A DNA stretch of 64,000 nt from JANOBD01 sp031411495 (lineage in GTDB: Bacteria > Planctomycetota > Phycisphaerae > Tepidisphaerales > Tepidisphaeraceae), in NCBI GenBank assembly GCA_031411495.1, contig JANOBD010000127.1, positions 1-64,000 of the forward strand. Direction: 5' to 3'. The notes beneath the pieces were generated by a model. The model was given only the letters and a program-made list of their open reading frames with translations. It did no database searches and was not told the origin of the DNA. Every line of letters starts with the position of its first letter. The stretch's first letter is position 1. This document shows positions 9,130 to 17,188 of the stretch, piece by piece. Both the position numbers and the translations under genes were made by a program.

Positions 9130-10632
9130 ATGACAAGATCGTGGATGGTTCTTCTGGCGGCGCGGGCACTCACAGTCTGCGCCGGTTTTCCGTCGGCGGT
9201 TCTGGCCGCCAACCAGACGCCTGACCTCTCGCCCATCCAGATCGGCTCGCCGTCGGCATTCGTCGCGACCATTCAGCCGCCCCTGGACTTCGCGACCAAC
9301 TCGCTCCCCGCACTCCACTCGTTCGCCAACGCGACTCACTCTGTCGGCGGCCACCGCGAATGGCTGCTGATCGGCGGGCTGACCAACGGCCTGCACGACC
9401 TCGGCGGCGGCGGGTTCGATGCGGCATCGTTCAACCAGTCCGTTTTCGTCGTCGATCCCACCACCAGGCAGGTCTGGAGCCGCTCGCTCGTCAACTCGGG
9501 CCTCTCCCAGGACCAGATCGACTCCATCGCCACTTCCAATGCCCAGTCCACTCAACTCGGCCAGACGCTCTACATCGCCGGCGGGTACGGGCACTACACC
9601 GACCCGATCGGCGACCTCTACTACAAGACGTTCGACCGCCTGACCGCGATCGACGTGCCGGGCATCATGAACTGGGTGAAGACCGGGACCGGAGCCGCGA
9701 GCGCGAACCTCCGACAGATCACCGATCCGATCCTCCGCGTCACCGGCGGCGACCTGCTCACCACCGCCAACGGCCGGTCGCACCTCGTCTTCGGGCAGGA
9801 CTATCCGGATGCCTACGAACCGCGCCTCAACGGCGAATACACCAGGCAGGTGCGCAGCTTCACCATCGCCGACGACGGCACGAATCTCGCGCTGAGCAAT
9901 CTCGTGGCGCACGCGAGCAACCCCGATTTTCGCCGCCGCGACCTCAACGTCGTCCCGATTCTCGACAAGGTGAACGGGCAGATCGTCGAGAAGATCCAGG
10001 CGCTTTCCGGCGTCTTCACGCCGAGCTTCGGCGCGTGGACCGTCCCCGTCACCATCGACGACCAGGGCCTTGCCACCGAGCCCGATCCGACGAGCCCGAC
10101 GACGTTCAAGCAGGGCATGAACGGCTATCACTGCGCCACCGTCGGTCTCTACTCCGCGCAGCGCGATGAAATGCACACGCTCCTGCTCGGCGGGATTAGC
10201 TACCAGTTCTACAATCCCGTGACGAACCAGATCGAAAACGATCCGAACCTGCCGTTCATCAACGACTGCACGGATGTCGTGATCGATGCAGAGGGGCACA
10301 TGTCGCAGCGCCTGCTCTCGACGACGTTTCCTCAGATCCTTTCGCCGACCACGAACCAGCCATACCTGCTCGGCGCAGAGACGCAGTTCTTTCTCGCCGA
10401 CGGCGTCGCGATGTATGGCAACGGCGTGATCGATCTGGATGCGCTGACTGCGCCGACCTTGATCGGCTATCTCTTTGGCGGCCTCGCGGCCGTACAGCCC
10501 AACGGCGGGCCCACGGTCGGATCCAACGCGCTCATGCCCGTCTGGATCTCGCCAATCGTTCCAGAGCCGACGGGCCTTTTAGCACCACTGATCGCGCTGA
10601 CCCGCATCGCGCGATCGCGCCGATCGGCGTGA
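9130..10632 (+). CDS. Secreted PEP-CTERM protein, kelch-like
   Basis: 500 residues with a signal peptide (MVLLAARALTVCAGFPSAVLAA). GGAGAGG lies a few nt before the ATG. Segments such as REWLLIGGLTNG, QLGQTLYIAGGYG, EMHTLLLGGISY and AMYGNGVIDLD recur at intervals typical of kelch or beta-propeller blades, so I infer a propeller; this is a pattern reading, not a domain hit. The C-terminus has IVPEPTGLLAPLIALTRIA followed by RSRRSA, a PEP-CTERM sorting tail, but no dockerin module. It is followed after 27 bp by the sugar dehydrogenase and probably shares its transcript. Confidence 0.75.
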   Translation: MTRSWMVLLAARALTVCAGFPSAVLAANQTPDLSPIQIGSPSAFVATIQPPLDFATNSLPALHSFANATHSVGGHREWLLIGGLTNGLHDLGGGGFDAASFNQSVFVVDPTTRQVWSRSLVNSGLSQDQIDSIATSNAQSTQLGQTLYIAGGYGHYTDPIGDLYYKTFDRLTAIDVPGIMNWVKTGTGAASANLRQITDPILRVTGGDLLTTANGRSHLVFGQDYPDAYEPRLNGEYTRQVRSFTIADDGTNLALSNLVAHASNPDFRRRDLNVVPILDKVNGQIVEKIQALSGVFTPSFGAWTVPVTIDDQGLATEPDPTSPTTFKQGMNGYHCATVGLYSAQRDEMHTLLLGGISYQFYNPVTNQIENDPNLPFINDCTDVVIDAEGHMSQRLLSTTFPQILSPTTNQPYLLGAETQFFLADGVAMYGNGVIDLDALTAPTLIGYLFGGLAAVQPNGGPTVGSNALMPVWISPIVPEPTGLLAPLIALTRIARSRRSA

Positions 10633-10659
10633 TGGATTTGCATCGAGGAGGAACAGGTA

Positions 10660-12630
10660 ATGAAAACAGCTCTGCCCCGTTCGGTTGTCGCTCTGGCACT
10701 TGCATCGGCCACGGTCGCTTTCGCCGGCGATTACCGCGTCGAGCGTGTCGCATCGGGACTGAATCAGCCCAACTTCCTCACACAGGCGCCGGGCGACCCG
10801 AGCAGCGTCGTGTACTACACCGAGCGAACCACGCCGCCTACGGATGGGTCTTATGACATCCAGAACTTCTCGAAAGTGAATCACATGGGCCGGGTCGTTC
10901 GTTACGACCAGTCCACCCGGACCAAGACGGTCGTGCTGGACTTATATGATCGAAAGGTCTTCCAGGACGACGGGCTGCAGACCGTCGCGTTCAGTCCGGA
11001 CTTTGCCGCCAATGGGAAAATGTATGTAGTCAGTTCGACGTACACCGGCACGCAGGCGTTCGGTTCCAACGGGACCGGGACGCAGCCGGTCGCGCTCAAT
11101 CGCGTCGAAGAATACACCGTCAATGTCGCCAACCCGTCCGCCGCGACGACGACGCTCTCGCGCACGATCCTGAGCTACACCAACAGCGTCGGCAATAACC
11201 ACACGATCGACTGGGCCGGGTTTGATCCGACTGCCGCAGGCGCGGAGCGCAACTATCTCTACATCAGCACCGGCGATGGCGCGTTCGGAAACGCCTACAA
11301 CGGCGGCGCGGTCAGCAACGGCCGACCTTCGCAGAATCCGGCGAGCGTTCGCGGGAAGATCCACCGCGTCGACATCTCCGGCGGCGACGACTATCCCGCC
11401 GACGTCAACAAGAACTTCGCCATTCCCGCCAGCAACCCGATCCCTGCCTACAACGCCGCCCATCCCGCCACTCCCATCTCCGGTCCGGGTGAGATCTTCA
11501 CCACCGGCATGCGCAACGTCTATCGCATGAGCTTTGACCGCGCCAACGGCGACATGTGGATGGGAGACGTCGGCGAGAACTCGTGGGAGGAAATCGACTT
11601 CCTCAAGAAGAACGCCAACACCGGCGCCACCCGCGGCCCGATGGACTTCGGCTGGCCGCAACTTGAAGGCACGGCCAACAGTCCGATCGGCGACGCGCCA
11701 CACACGATGGTCAACCCCTTCACCGGCGTCACCAGCACCAATCCGGTTCGAGTCTATGACCACTCGTTCGGCAGCGCCGTCATCGGCGGACACGTGTACC
11801 GCGGTCCCGTGGCCGAGTTGCAAGGCCAGTATTTCTACTCCGACTTTCTGCGCGGCTGGGTGCAGAAGCTGAGCTTCGACCGCAACACCGCCGAGGCGAG
11901 TTTCAACGGCGCCAACGGCACGGTCACGGACATGACGGCCAACTTCAACTCGCTCATCTTCGACGCCGCCGACAACACCTACACACTCGCCGGCGTTGGC
12001 GACGCGTTCGGGCTCGATCACATTGTCTCGTACGGCGAAGACGCCAGCGGCAACCTCTACATCATCGATTTCGGCGGGACCGCCGGTGACGGCGGATTCG
12101 GCAACGCCACCGGCGAATATCCCGGCAACGGGCGCGGCGAGATCTTCCGCATCGTCCTCAACGGGGACGTGAACCACAGCAACACGCGAACCGTCGCCGA
12201 TATCGACCAGACCTTCGTCGCACGCACCGCCAACAGCACCAGCCGGCTCTACGACTTCGACAACAACGGCGCGATCAACTTCAACATCGGCCTCGCCAAC
12301 AGCGATCTCGATTACCTCATCCACACGCTCTTTCATTCTCAGTACGGCGATACGAATCTCGACGGCAGGGTCGACTTCGACGATCTTCTGACCCTCGCCC
12401 AGCACTACAACACCACCGGGACACCCAGTTGGGCGCTGGGCAACTTTGACGGCACCGACGCGATCAGTTTTGACGATCTGCTCACGCTCGCGCAGCACTA
12501 CGGGTTCGGAACCCTCACGCTTGGCGGCGCGAGCTTCGAGCACGACTGGAATGTTGCGCTGTCGATGGTGCCGGAGCCGACGGCGATTGTCGCGCTGCCT
12601 CTCGCCGCCGTCCTGCGACGTCGCCGATGA
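10660..12630 (+). CDS. PQQ-type sugar dehydrogenase (GSDH fold) with dockerin and PEP-CTERM
   Basis: 656 residues. Residues 1-22 are a signal peptide. Residues about 25-490 match soluble glucose/sorbosone dehydrogenases, six-bladed PQQ-dependent propellers: RVASGLNQPNFLTQAPGD at the start, NNHTIDWAGFDP with the His expected near the active site, GMRNVYRMSFDRANGDMW, and GDVGENSWEEID. After the propeller come dockerin-like repeats (YGDTNLDGRVDFDDLLTLAQ and a second FDDLLTLAQHYG) and the tail VPEPTAIVALPLAAVLRRRR. Presumably oxidises a sugar at the cell surface; substrate unknown. GGAGG precedes the ATG. Start is 27 bp after the previous gene. Confidence 0.88.
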   Translation: MKTALPRSVVALALASATVAFAGDYRVERVASGLNQPNFLTQAPGDPSSVVYYTERTTPPTDGSYDIQNFSKVNHMGRVVRYDQSTRTKTVVLDLYDRKVFQDDGLQTVAFSPDFAANGKMYVVSSTYTGTQAFGSNGTGTQPVALNRVEEYTVNVANPSAATTTLSRTILSYTNSVGNNHTIDWAGFDPTAAGAERNYLYISTGDGAFGNAYNGGAVSNGRPSQNPASVRGKIHRVDISGGDDYPADVNKNFAIPASNPIPAYNAAHPATPISGPGEIFTTGMRNVYRMSFDRANGDMWMGDVGENSWEEIDFLKKNANTGATRGPMDFGWPQLEGTANSPIGDAPHTMVNPFTGVTSTNPVRVYDHSFGSAVIGGHVYRGPVAELQGQYFYSDFLRGWVQKLSFDRNTAEASFNGANGTVTDMTANFNSLIFDAADNTYTLAGVGDAFGLDHIVSYGEDASGNLYIIDFGGTAGDGGFGNATGEYPGNGRGEIFRIVLNGDVNHSNTRTVADIDQTFVARTANSTSRLYDFDNNGAINFNIGLANSDLDYLIHTLFHSQYGDTNLDGRVDFDDLLTLAQHYNTTGTPSWALGNFDGTDAISFDDLLTLAQHYGFGTLTLGGASFEHDWNVALSMVPEPTAIVALPLAAVLRRRR

Positions 12631-12737
12631 GCCGGATGCTTCATCGGTCACTTTGCCTCGCTTGCCAGGCGTGACCAAGGCACAGGATCGCTCTTCGCGT
12701 CGTAATTCACAGCCAATCCTGATACACCTCCGACCTT

Positions 12738-13229
12738 ATGAACAACGACCCAACGATCGAACTGACCGACGCCCTCGCCGCCGGCGTGTTTCGCGCCGGG
12801 CTCAAGGCGGGCGTATTGAACTTAACCCGGCTCATCGAGTGGGCGGATCTTCAGATGGCCGCGCAGGCCGAACCGGCCACCTGGCTGATCGATCTGTCCA
12901 TCGCGCAGCCGGACCAGATCAACGAGATCGTGGCGATGCTCCGTCCCGCGGCAGCTGGAGTGAGCAACGAAGTCATCGCCAAGGCGGGATTCGCGTTGGC
13001 GAATCTGCCGGCCGAGAAATCCGCAAAGTCTGCGGGCCGTCTCCTGCTCGGGCTGACTCAGTACGAGTTGCATTCAGAAGCCAGCGCCGACCAGGAAGAA
13101 CTCAATCGGCTGGAAGAAGCCTTCACATCGGACGCGGAAGGGACGATCGAAGCCGTCTTCGCCTTCGCGGCCGCTCGACAGAACCCCGCGGTCCGCGCGT
13201 TCTTCGCGCCCGTCGTCTGGGACCTGTAG
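12738..13229 (+). CDS. Small cytosolic protein of unknown function
   Basis: 163 residues, mostly helical, acidic, no signal peptide or membrane segment. The sequence (MNNDPTIELTDALAAGVFRA, PATWLIDLSIAQPDQINEIV) recalls short planctomycete hypotheticals but no named family. No good ribosome binding site is visible before the ATG. Coding is supported by codon usage like its neighbours and by the absence of a better frame. Confidence 0.65.
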   Translation: MNNDPTIELTDALAAGVFRAGLKAGVLNLTRLIEWADLQMAAQAEPATWLIDLSIAQPDQINEIVAMLRPAAAGVSNEVIAKAGFALANLPAEKSAKSAGRLLLGLTQYELHSEASADQEELNRLEEAFTSDAEGTIEAVFAFAAARQNPAVRAFFAPVVWDL

Positions 13230-13418
13230 TTCGACCTTGCACTTCGTCGGCGGCGCCGATGGATCGCTGTCGAGTAACGCGGTTCCGGGTCGAAACGCTA
13301 CGGGCCGATTCGTCTAGGCGTGGATCGGGCTTTGGCCAGGCTTTGACGATTCGAAATCATCGCCTCTTCTCCAACGACGAGCCGCCCGGAGCGTGTGTAC
13401 AATCGCCTGCCAGTACAC

Positions 13419-14072
13419 ATGAGCAGCGGTGTGCATTCATTCTCCCGACGTCAGGCGATCTGGTCGTTGATCGCGCTCGGGGCTGCCGTCGGCGCGGGCA
13501 TCATCACTTACAGCCTCCAGCCGTCGGCCGCACCGGTAATGGGTTCTGCGATTGCGGCGACGACGCCGAGCACCGCTCCCGCGGCGATCGCCGTCATCGT
13601 GTCCGAGGCGCGCGAGCTCAAACTCATCACCTGGAGTTTCGAAACCGAGGTCGATGCTCAGTCGATCAGCGACAAGTGGTACGGTGACTCGGTCGCCAGG
13701 GTCCGCGCTCCGGTGAAGTATCAGTACGGCGTCGATCTGGCGACGCTGAAAGACGATGAGGTGTTTCGCGACCCGACCACCGGCGCGATCACCTTCGTCG
13801 TCGCGACGCCGCAGCGACTTTCTTGCGAGATCGACCTGGAGCGCCTGGAAGAGAGTCTCAAGACCAGCGGCATCCGTTGGAAATCACGCAACCAGATCCA
13901 GCTCGACGAAACCCGCGCAAGGCTGGGGATGATCGCCAGGAATCTCGAACTTTCGCCCGGCGATGAACAACGCATGCGCGAAGCGAGCCGCGAGCAGATC
14001 GAGCGACATCTCAGGCAGGTGCTCGGACGACTCGATCCGGGGATCGTCGTGAACGTGCGGTTCGGGAAGTAG
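13419..14072 (+). CDS. DUF4230-like membrane-anchored protein
   Basis: 217 residues from the ATG at 13419; an in-frame GTG at 13395 would add eight residues. One N-terminal membrane segment (AIWSLIALGAAVGAGIITYSL), a short Ala/Pro/Thr linker, then a soluble domain with the run of strands and Leu-rich helices seen in DUF4230 (KLITWSFETEVDA, KYQYGVDLATLKDDEV, ITFVVATPQRLSCEIDLE). Probably faces the periplasm. Function unknown. GTGTAC (13395-13400) and GTACAC (13413-13418) form an inverted pair immediately before the ATG. Confidence 0.65.
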   Translation: MSSGVHSFSRRQAIWSLIALGAAVGAGIITYSLQPSAAPVMGSAIAATTPSTAPAAIAVIVSEARELKLITWSFETEVDAQSISDKWYGDSVARVRAPVKYQYGVDLATLKDDEVFRDPTTGAITFVVATPQRLSCEIDLERLEESLKTSGIRWKSRNQIQLDETRARLGMIARNLELSPGDEQRMREASREQIERHLRQVLGRLDPGIVVNVRFGK

Positions 14073-14153
14073 GGCATTTCCCGTTCGAGATTTCACCGCC
14101 GCTGGAATTGGCACGAGAGTTCGAGGATGGTCTGGACTCCTCAAGGAGAACCG

Positions 14154-16016
14154 ATGTCCAACGTCCGCGGCCCGATCGACCTCAGCAAATGCGCTTATGC
14201 GAAACTCCAGCCGCTGCCGGATGCGGCGGTTCTTGACGGCGGCTTCGCCGGCGCGCGGCAGGCGGCGAATCGGCGCGTCTCCATCCCGCACGGTTACGGT
14301 CGACTCGAAGAGGCCGGCAACTTCCGCAACCTCCGCATCGCCGCAGGAAAGGAAACGGGCGCATTCACCGGCGGCTGGCCGTTTCAGGACTCGGACATCT
14401 TCAAGTTTCAGGAAGCGCTGGGATTCGAGATCGGGCGCGGCTCCACCGACGACTTGAAGTCGATGCTCACGACCAGCGCCGACCTCGTGGCCTCAGCGCA
14501 GGAATCGGACGGCTACCTCAACAGCTGGTATCAGATCAAGAGGGAAAAGCCGCACTTCAGCGTGCTGATTCACGATCACGAGATGTACAACGCCGGCCAC
14601 CTGATGCAGGGCGCGGTCGCGGCGCACCGCAACGCGAAGCACGCGACGCTGATGAACGTCTCCATCAAGTTCGCCGACCTGCTTTACGAGCAATTCGGCC
14701 CGGGTAAGATCGAGGGCCTCTGCGGCCATCCGGAAATTGAAACCGCGCTCTTCGAACTCGCCCGCGAGACCGGCGACAATCGCTACGCCGAACTCTCCGC
14801 GCTCATGATCGATCGCCGCGGAAAGAGTCTCCTCGGCAAGCCGTGGATGCCGGACTACAACCAGGATCAGAAGCCCGTCCGCGAAGCCGATGAACTCGTC
14901 GGCCACGCGGTCCGGCAGCTCTATCTCAACGCCGGCGTGGCCGACTACTACCTTGAGACCGGCGAGAAAGCGCTGCTCGATGCACAGGTCCGGCTCTTCG
15001 ACGATCTCGAGCAGCACAAGCTCTACGTCAACGGCGGCATCGGCGCGAAGCACGAAGGCGAGGCGTTTGGCAAACGGTTCGAACTCCCTAACGAAACTGC
15101 CTACTGCGAAACCTGCGCGCAGCTCGCCGGCTTCTTCTGGGCGTGGCGCCTGCTGCTGGCCACCGGTGATGGACGATATTCGGATCTCATGGAACTACTC
15201 TTCTTCAACTCGATCGTGAGCGGCGTGTCGCTCAAGGGAGACGAGTTTTTCTATGTCAACCCGCTCGCCACGCGCGGCGGCCACGCCCGCAAGAGCTGGT
15301 ACCCGTGCGCCTGCTGCCCGCCGAACGTCATGCGGACACTCAGTTCGCTGGGCCACTACGTTGCAACGACCGATAGCACCGGACTGCAGATCCACCAGTA
15401 TTTCACAGGCACGGTCGCGAATGACGGGTACGCGCTGCGCGTCGAGACGAACTACCCGTGGACCGAGTCGATCAAGATTCGCGTCGACGCTGCGCCCTCG
15501 GGCAAGGCGATCTCGCTGCGGATTCCGAGCTGGTGCGACGGCGCATCGATCAAGGTGAACGGAAAGAGACAATCGCTGCGTGTCGAGAACGGCTACGCCA
15601 AGCTCGAACACGCGTGGAAGCAGGGCGACGAGATCGAACTCACGCTGCCGATGACGCCGCGATGGGTCGAGGCGCATCCGGCCGTCGAATCCGTCCGCGG
15701 GCAAGTCGCGCTACAGCGCGGGCCGGTCACGTTCTGTGTCGAGAGCGTGGATCTGCCCGACGGGATCTCGCCCGACTGGCTCATCGTCGACCCATCGACC
15801 CCGGTCGCGATCGAAGAGAAGCCCGACCTTCTCGGCGGCATCGTGACCGCGCGCTTCGACGCACGCGCGCTCGATTCGGCGACGTGGTCGCAGCGGCTCT
15901 ATCGCCAGGCCGGCGAAGCCAAGGCTGATCGCCGCGTGAACGTCTCGGCGGTTCCGTACGCGGTATGGTGCAACCGCGGGGCGGGCGCGATGCGCGTCTG
16001 GCTGCGCGGCGGCTGA
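14154..16016 (+). CDS. GH127 beta-L-arabinofuranosidase-like glycoside hydrolase
   Basis: 620 residues started at the ATG at 14154, which has AAGGAG 7 nt before it. The (alpha/alpha)6 barrel family GH127 is recognisable from the zinc-binding/catalytic set: E319-T-C321 in AYCETCAQ and the Cys pair C387-C388 in WYPCACCPPNVMR, of which the last is the proposed nucleophile in family members. The N-terminal GGFAGARQAANRRVSIPHGY and the C-terminal beta-sandwich segments (RIPSWCDGASIKVNGK) also fit. No signal peptide, so it acts in the cytosol on imported arabinosides. The next gene starts 56 bp downstream. Confidence 0.9.
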   Translation: MSNVRGPIDLSKCAYAKLQPLPDAAVLDGGFAGARQAANRRVSIPHGYGRLEEAGNFRNLRIAAGKETGAFTGGWPFQDSDIFKFQEALGFEIGRGSTDDLKSMLTTSADLVASAQESDGYLNSWYQIKREKPHFSVLIHDHEMYNAGHLMQGAVAAHRNAKHATLMNVSIKFADLLYEQFGPGKIEGLCGHPEIETALFELARETGDNRYAELSALMIDRRGKSLLGKPWMPDYNQDQKPVREADELVGHAVRQLYLNAGVADYYLETGEKALLDAQVRLFDDLEQHKLYVNGGIGAKHEGEAFGKRFELPNETAYCETCAQLAGFFWAWRLLLATGDGRYSDLMELLFFNSIVSGVSLKGDEFFYVNPLATRGGHARKSWYPCACCPPNVMRTLSSLGHYVATTDSTGLQIHQYFTGTVANDGYALRVETNYPWTESIKIRVDAAPSGKAISLRIPSWCDGASIKVNGKRQSLRVENGYAKLEHAWKQGDEIELTLPMTPRWVEAHPAVESVRGQVALQRGPVTFCVESVDLPDGISPDWLIVDPSTPVAIEEKPDLLGGIVTARFDARALDSATWSQRLYRQAGEAKADRRVNVSAVPYAVWCNRGAGAMRVWLRGG

Positions 16017-16072
16017 GACATTGCGTCAAGTTGTTCATTGCACGAACACCCGGTGCGCGTTGTGATACGTCT

Positions 16073-16933
16073 GTGGAACTCCTCTCCATCGAACCCGCGC
16101 GGTACTACCCCTTCTCCATCGGCAAGTATGAAGTGAAGGCGGGCCTGTCGCGCTTCGGGAAAGATTTCGGCAACGGCAAGCGCGATCAGCTGCTTTTCCA
16201 ACGCGACCGACTGGCGAATCAGTACCTCGATGCAAAGCGTGCCGCCCGCAAGCGAGACCTGTCGCGCTACTACGTCACGCAAGGCTTTGATGCGGACGTT
16301 CGCGACACCGTGTGCGACTTCATCGAAGCGCGACTGAAGTTCGAATACCCGGAGATGATGCGATCCGTCGCGTTGACCGGGCCGGACCGGTTCGACTCGC
16401 TGGCGATGCTCGTTCAGGAAGATCTGTGCGTCCTACGGGTCGAGCCCGACCGCAACTGGCTCGCCGCCGCGCATGTGTGCCTGGCAAATGGGTGGAGCCC
16501 GGTGGACAAGGTGGGCAAGGATTTCTTCGCGATCCATGAACCCGTAGCGCACATCGATCCCGTCAACGCCGCTGCGCAGGAACATGCGCAGGTGATGGCG
16601 CGCGCGGTGGATGGGCTGGTCCGCTTTGCGTGGGGGCTGCAGTTTCACGACGAGCTGGATAAGCATCCCGATCTGGCGAAGGAGCAGGAGAAGATCGAAT
16701 CGCTGGATCACGCCCAGGTCCGCGTCGAGCGCCAGACGATGTGGGGCCTGCCCACCGCGAAGGCGGCGCTCTTCACGATCCGGGCGTACCTGTATCGGTG
16801 CGACCTGCTCACCAATGAGTTGAAGCATTCGCTGGCGAATGCGGTGGAGACGATGTCGCCGCAAAGCCGAGCATACAAAGGGCTTACCCGCTGGGCGGAA
16901 CCACTCATCGACCGCATGAGAACCCCGGACTAG
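16073..16933 (+). CDS. DUF3445 protein (HODM alpha-like)
   Basis: 286 residues from a GTG at 16073, chosen because homology-like sequence begins at ELLSIEPARYYPFSIGKYEV; a longer reading overlaps the previous gene and looks non-coding. Segments FAIHEPVAHIDP, VRVERQTMWGLPTAKAALFT and IRAYLYRCDLL match DUF3445, the family containing the alpha subunit of haem-dependent oxidative N-demethylase. The partner subunits (reductase, beta) are not encoded nearby, so the substrate is unknown. Start uncertain: an in-frame TTG at 16031 is possible. Confidence 0.75.
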   Translation: MELLSIEPARYYPFSIGKYEVKAGLSRFGKDFGNGKRDQLLFQRDRLANQYLDAKRAARKRDLSRYYVTQGFDADVRDTVCDFIEARLKFEYPEMMRSVALTGPDRFDSLAMLVQEDLCVLRVEPDRNWLAAAHVCLANGWSPVDKVGKDFFAIHEPVAHIDPVNAAAQEHAQVMARAVDGLVRFAWGLQFHDELDKHPDLAKEQEKIESLDHAQVRVERQTMWGLPTAKAALFTIRAYLYRCDLLTNELKHSLANAVETMSPQSRAYKGLTRWAEPLIDRMRTPD

Positions 16934-17188
16934 CCCATGGGATGCTTCCAGCGCCGACGGCGCGTGGCAGCCTGCCCTGACGAACGGCGTCGTCACGGCC
17001 CGGCTCGTGATTACCGTCTCTGGCAACTCGCTAGGCGGCGTCATTTGCTGTCGCAATCGAAATCGCGCAGCGCGCTGCTACACCCCGGGACTTTTCATTC
17101 TCCACCGTTACAATTCCCCGGTTCGTGCCAGGACCTTGGCTTTCCAGCCCGGCCACCCATGCCGCGGCTTTACTTTGGAGTCTCCCGA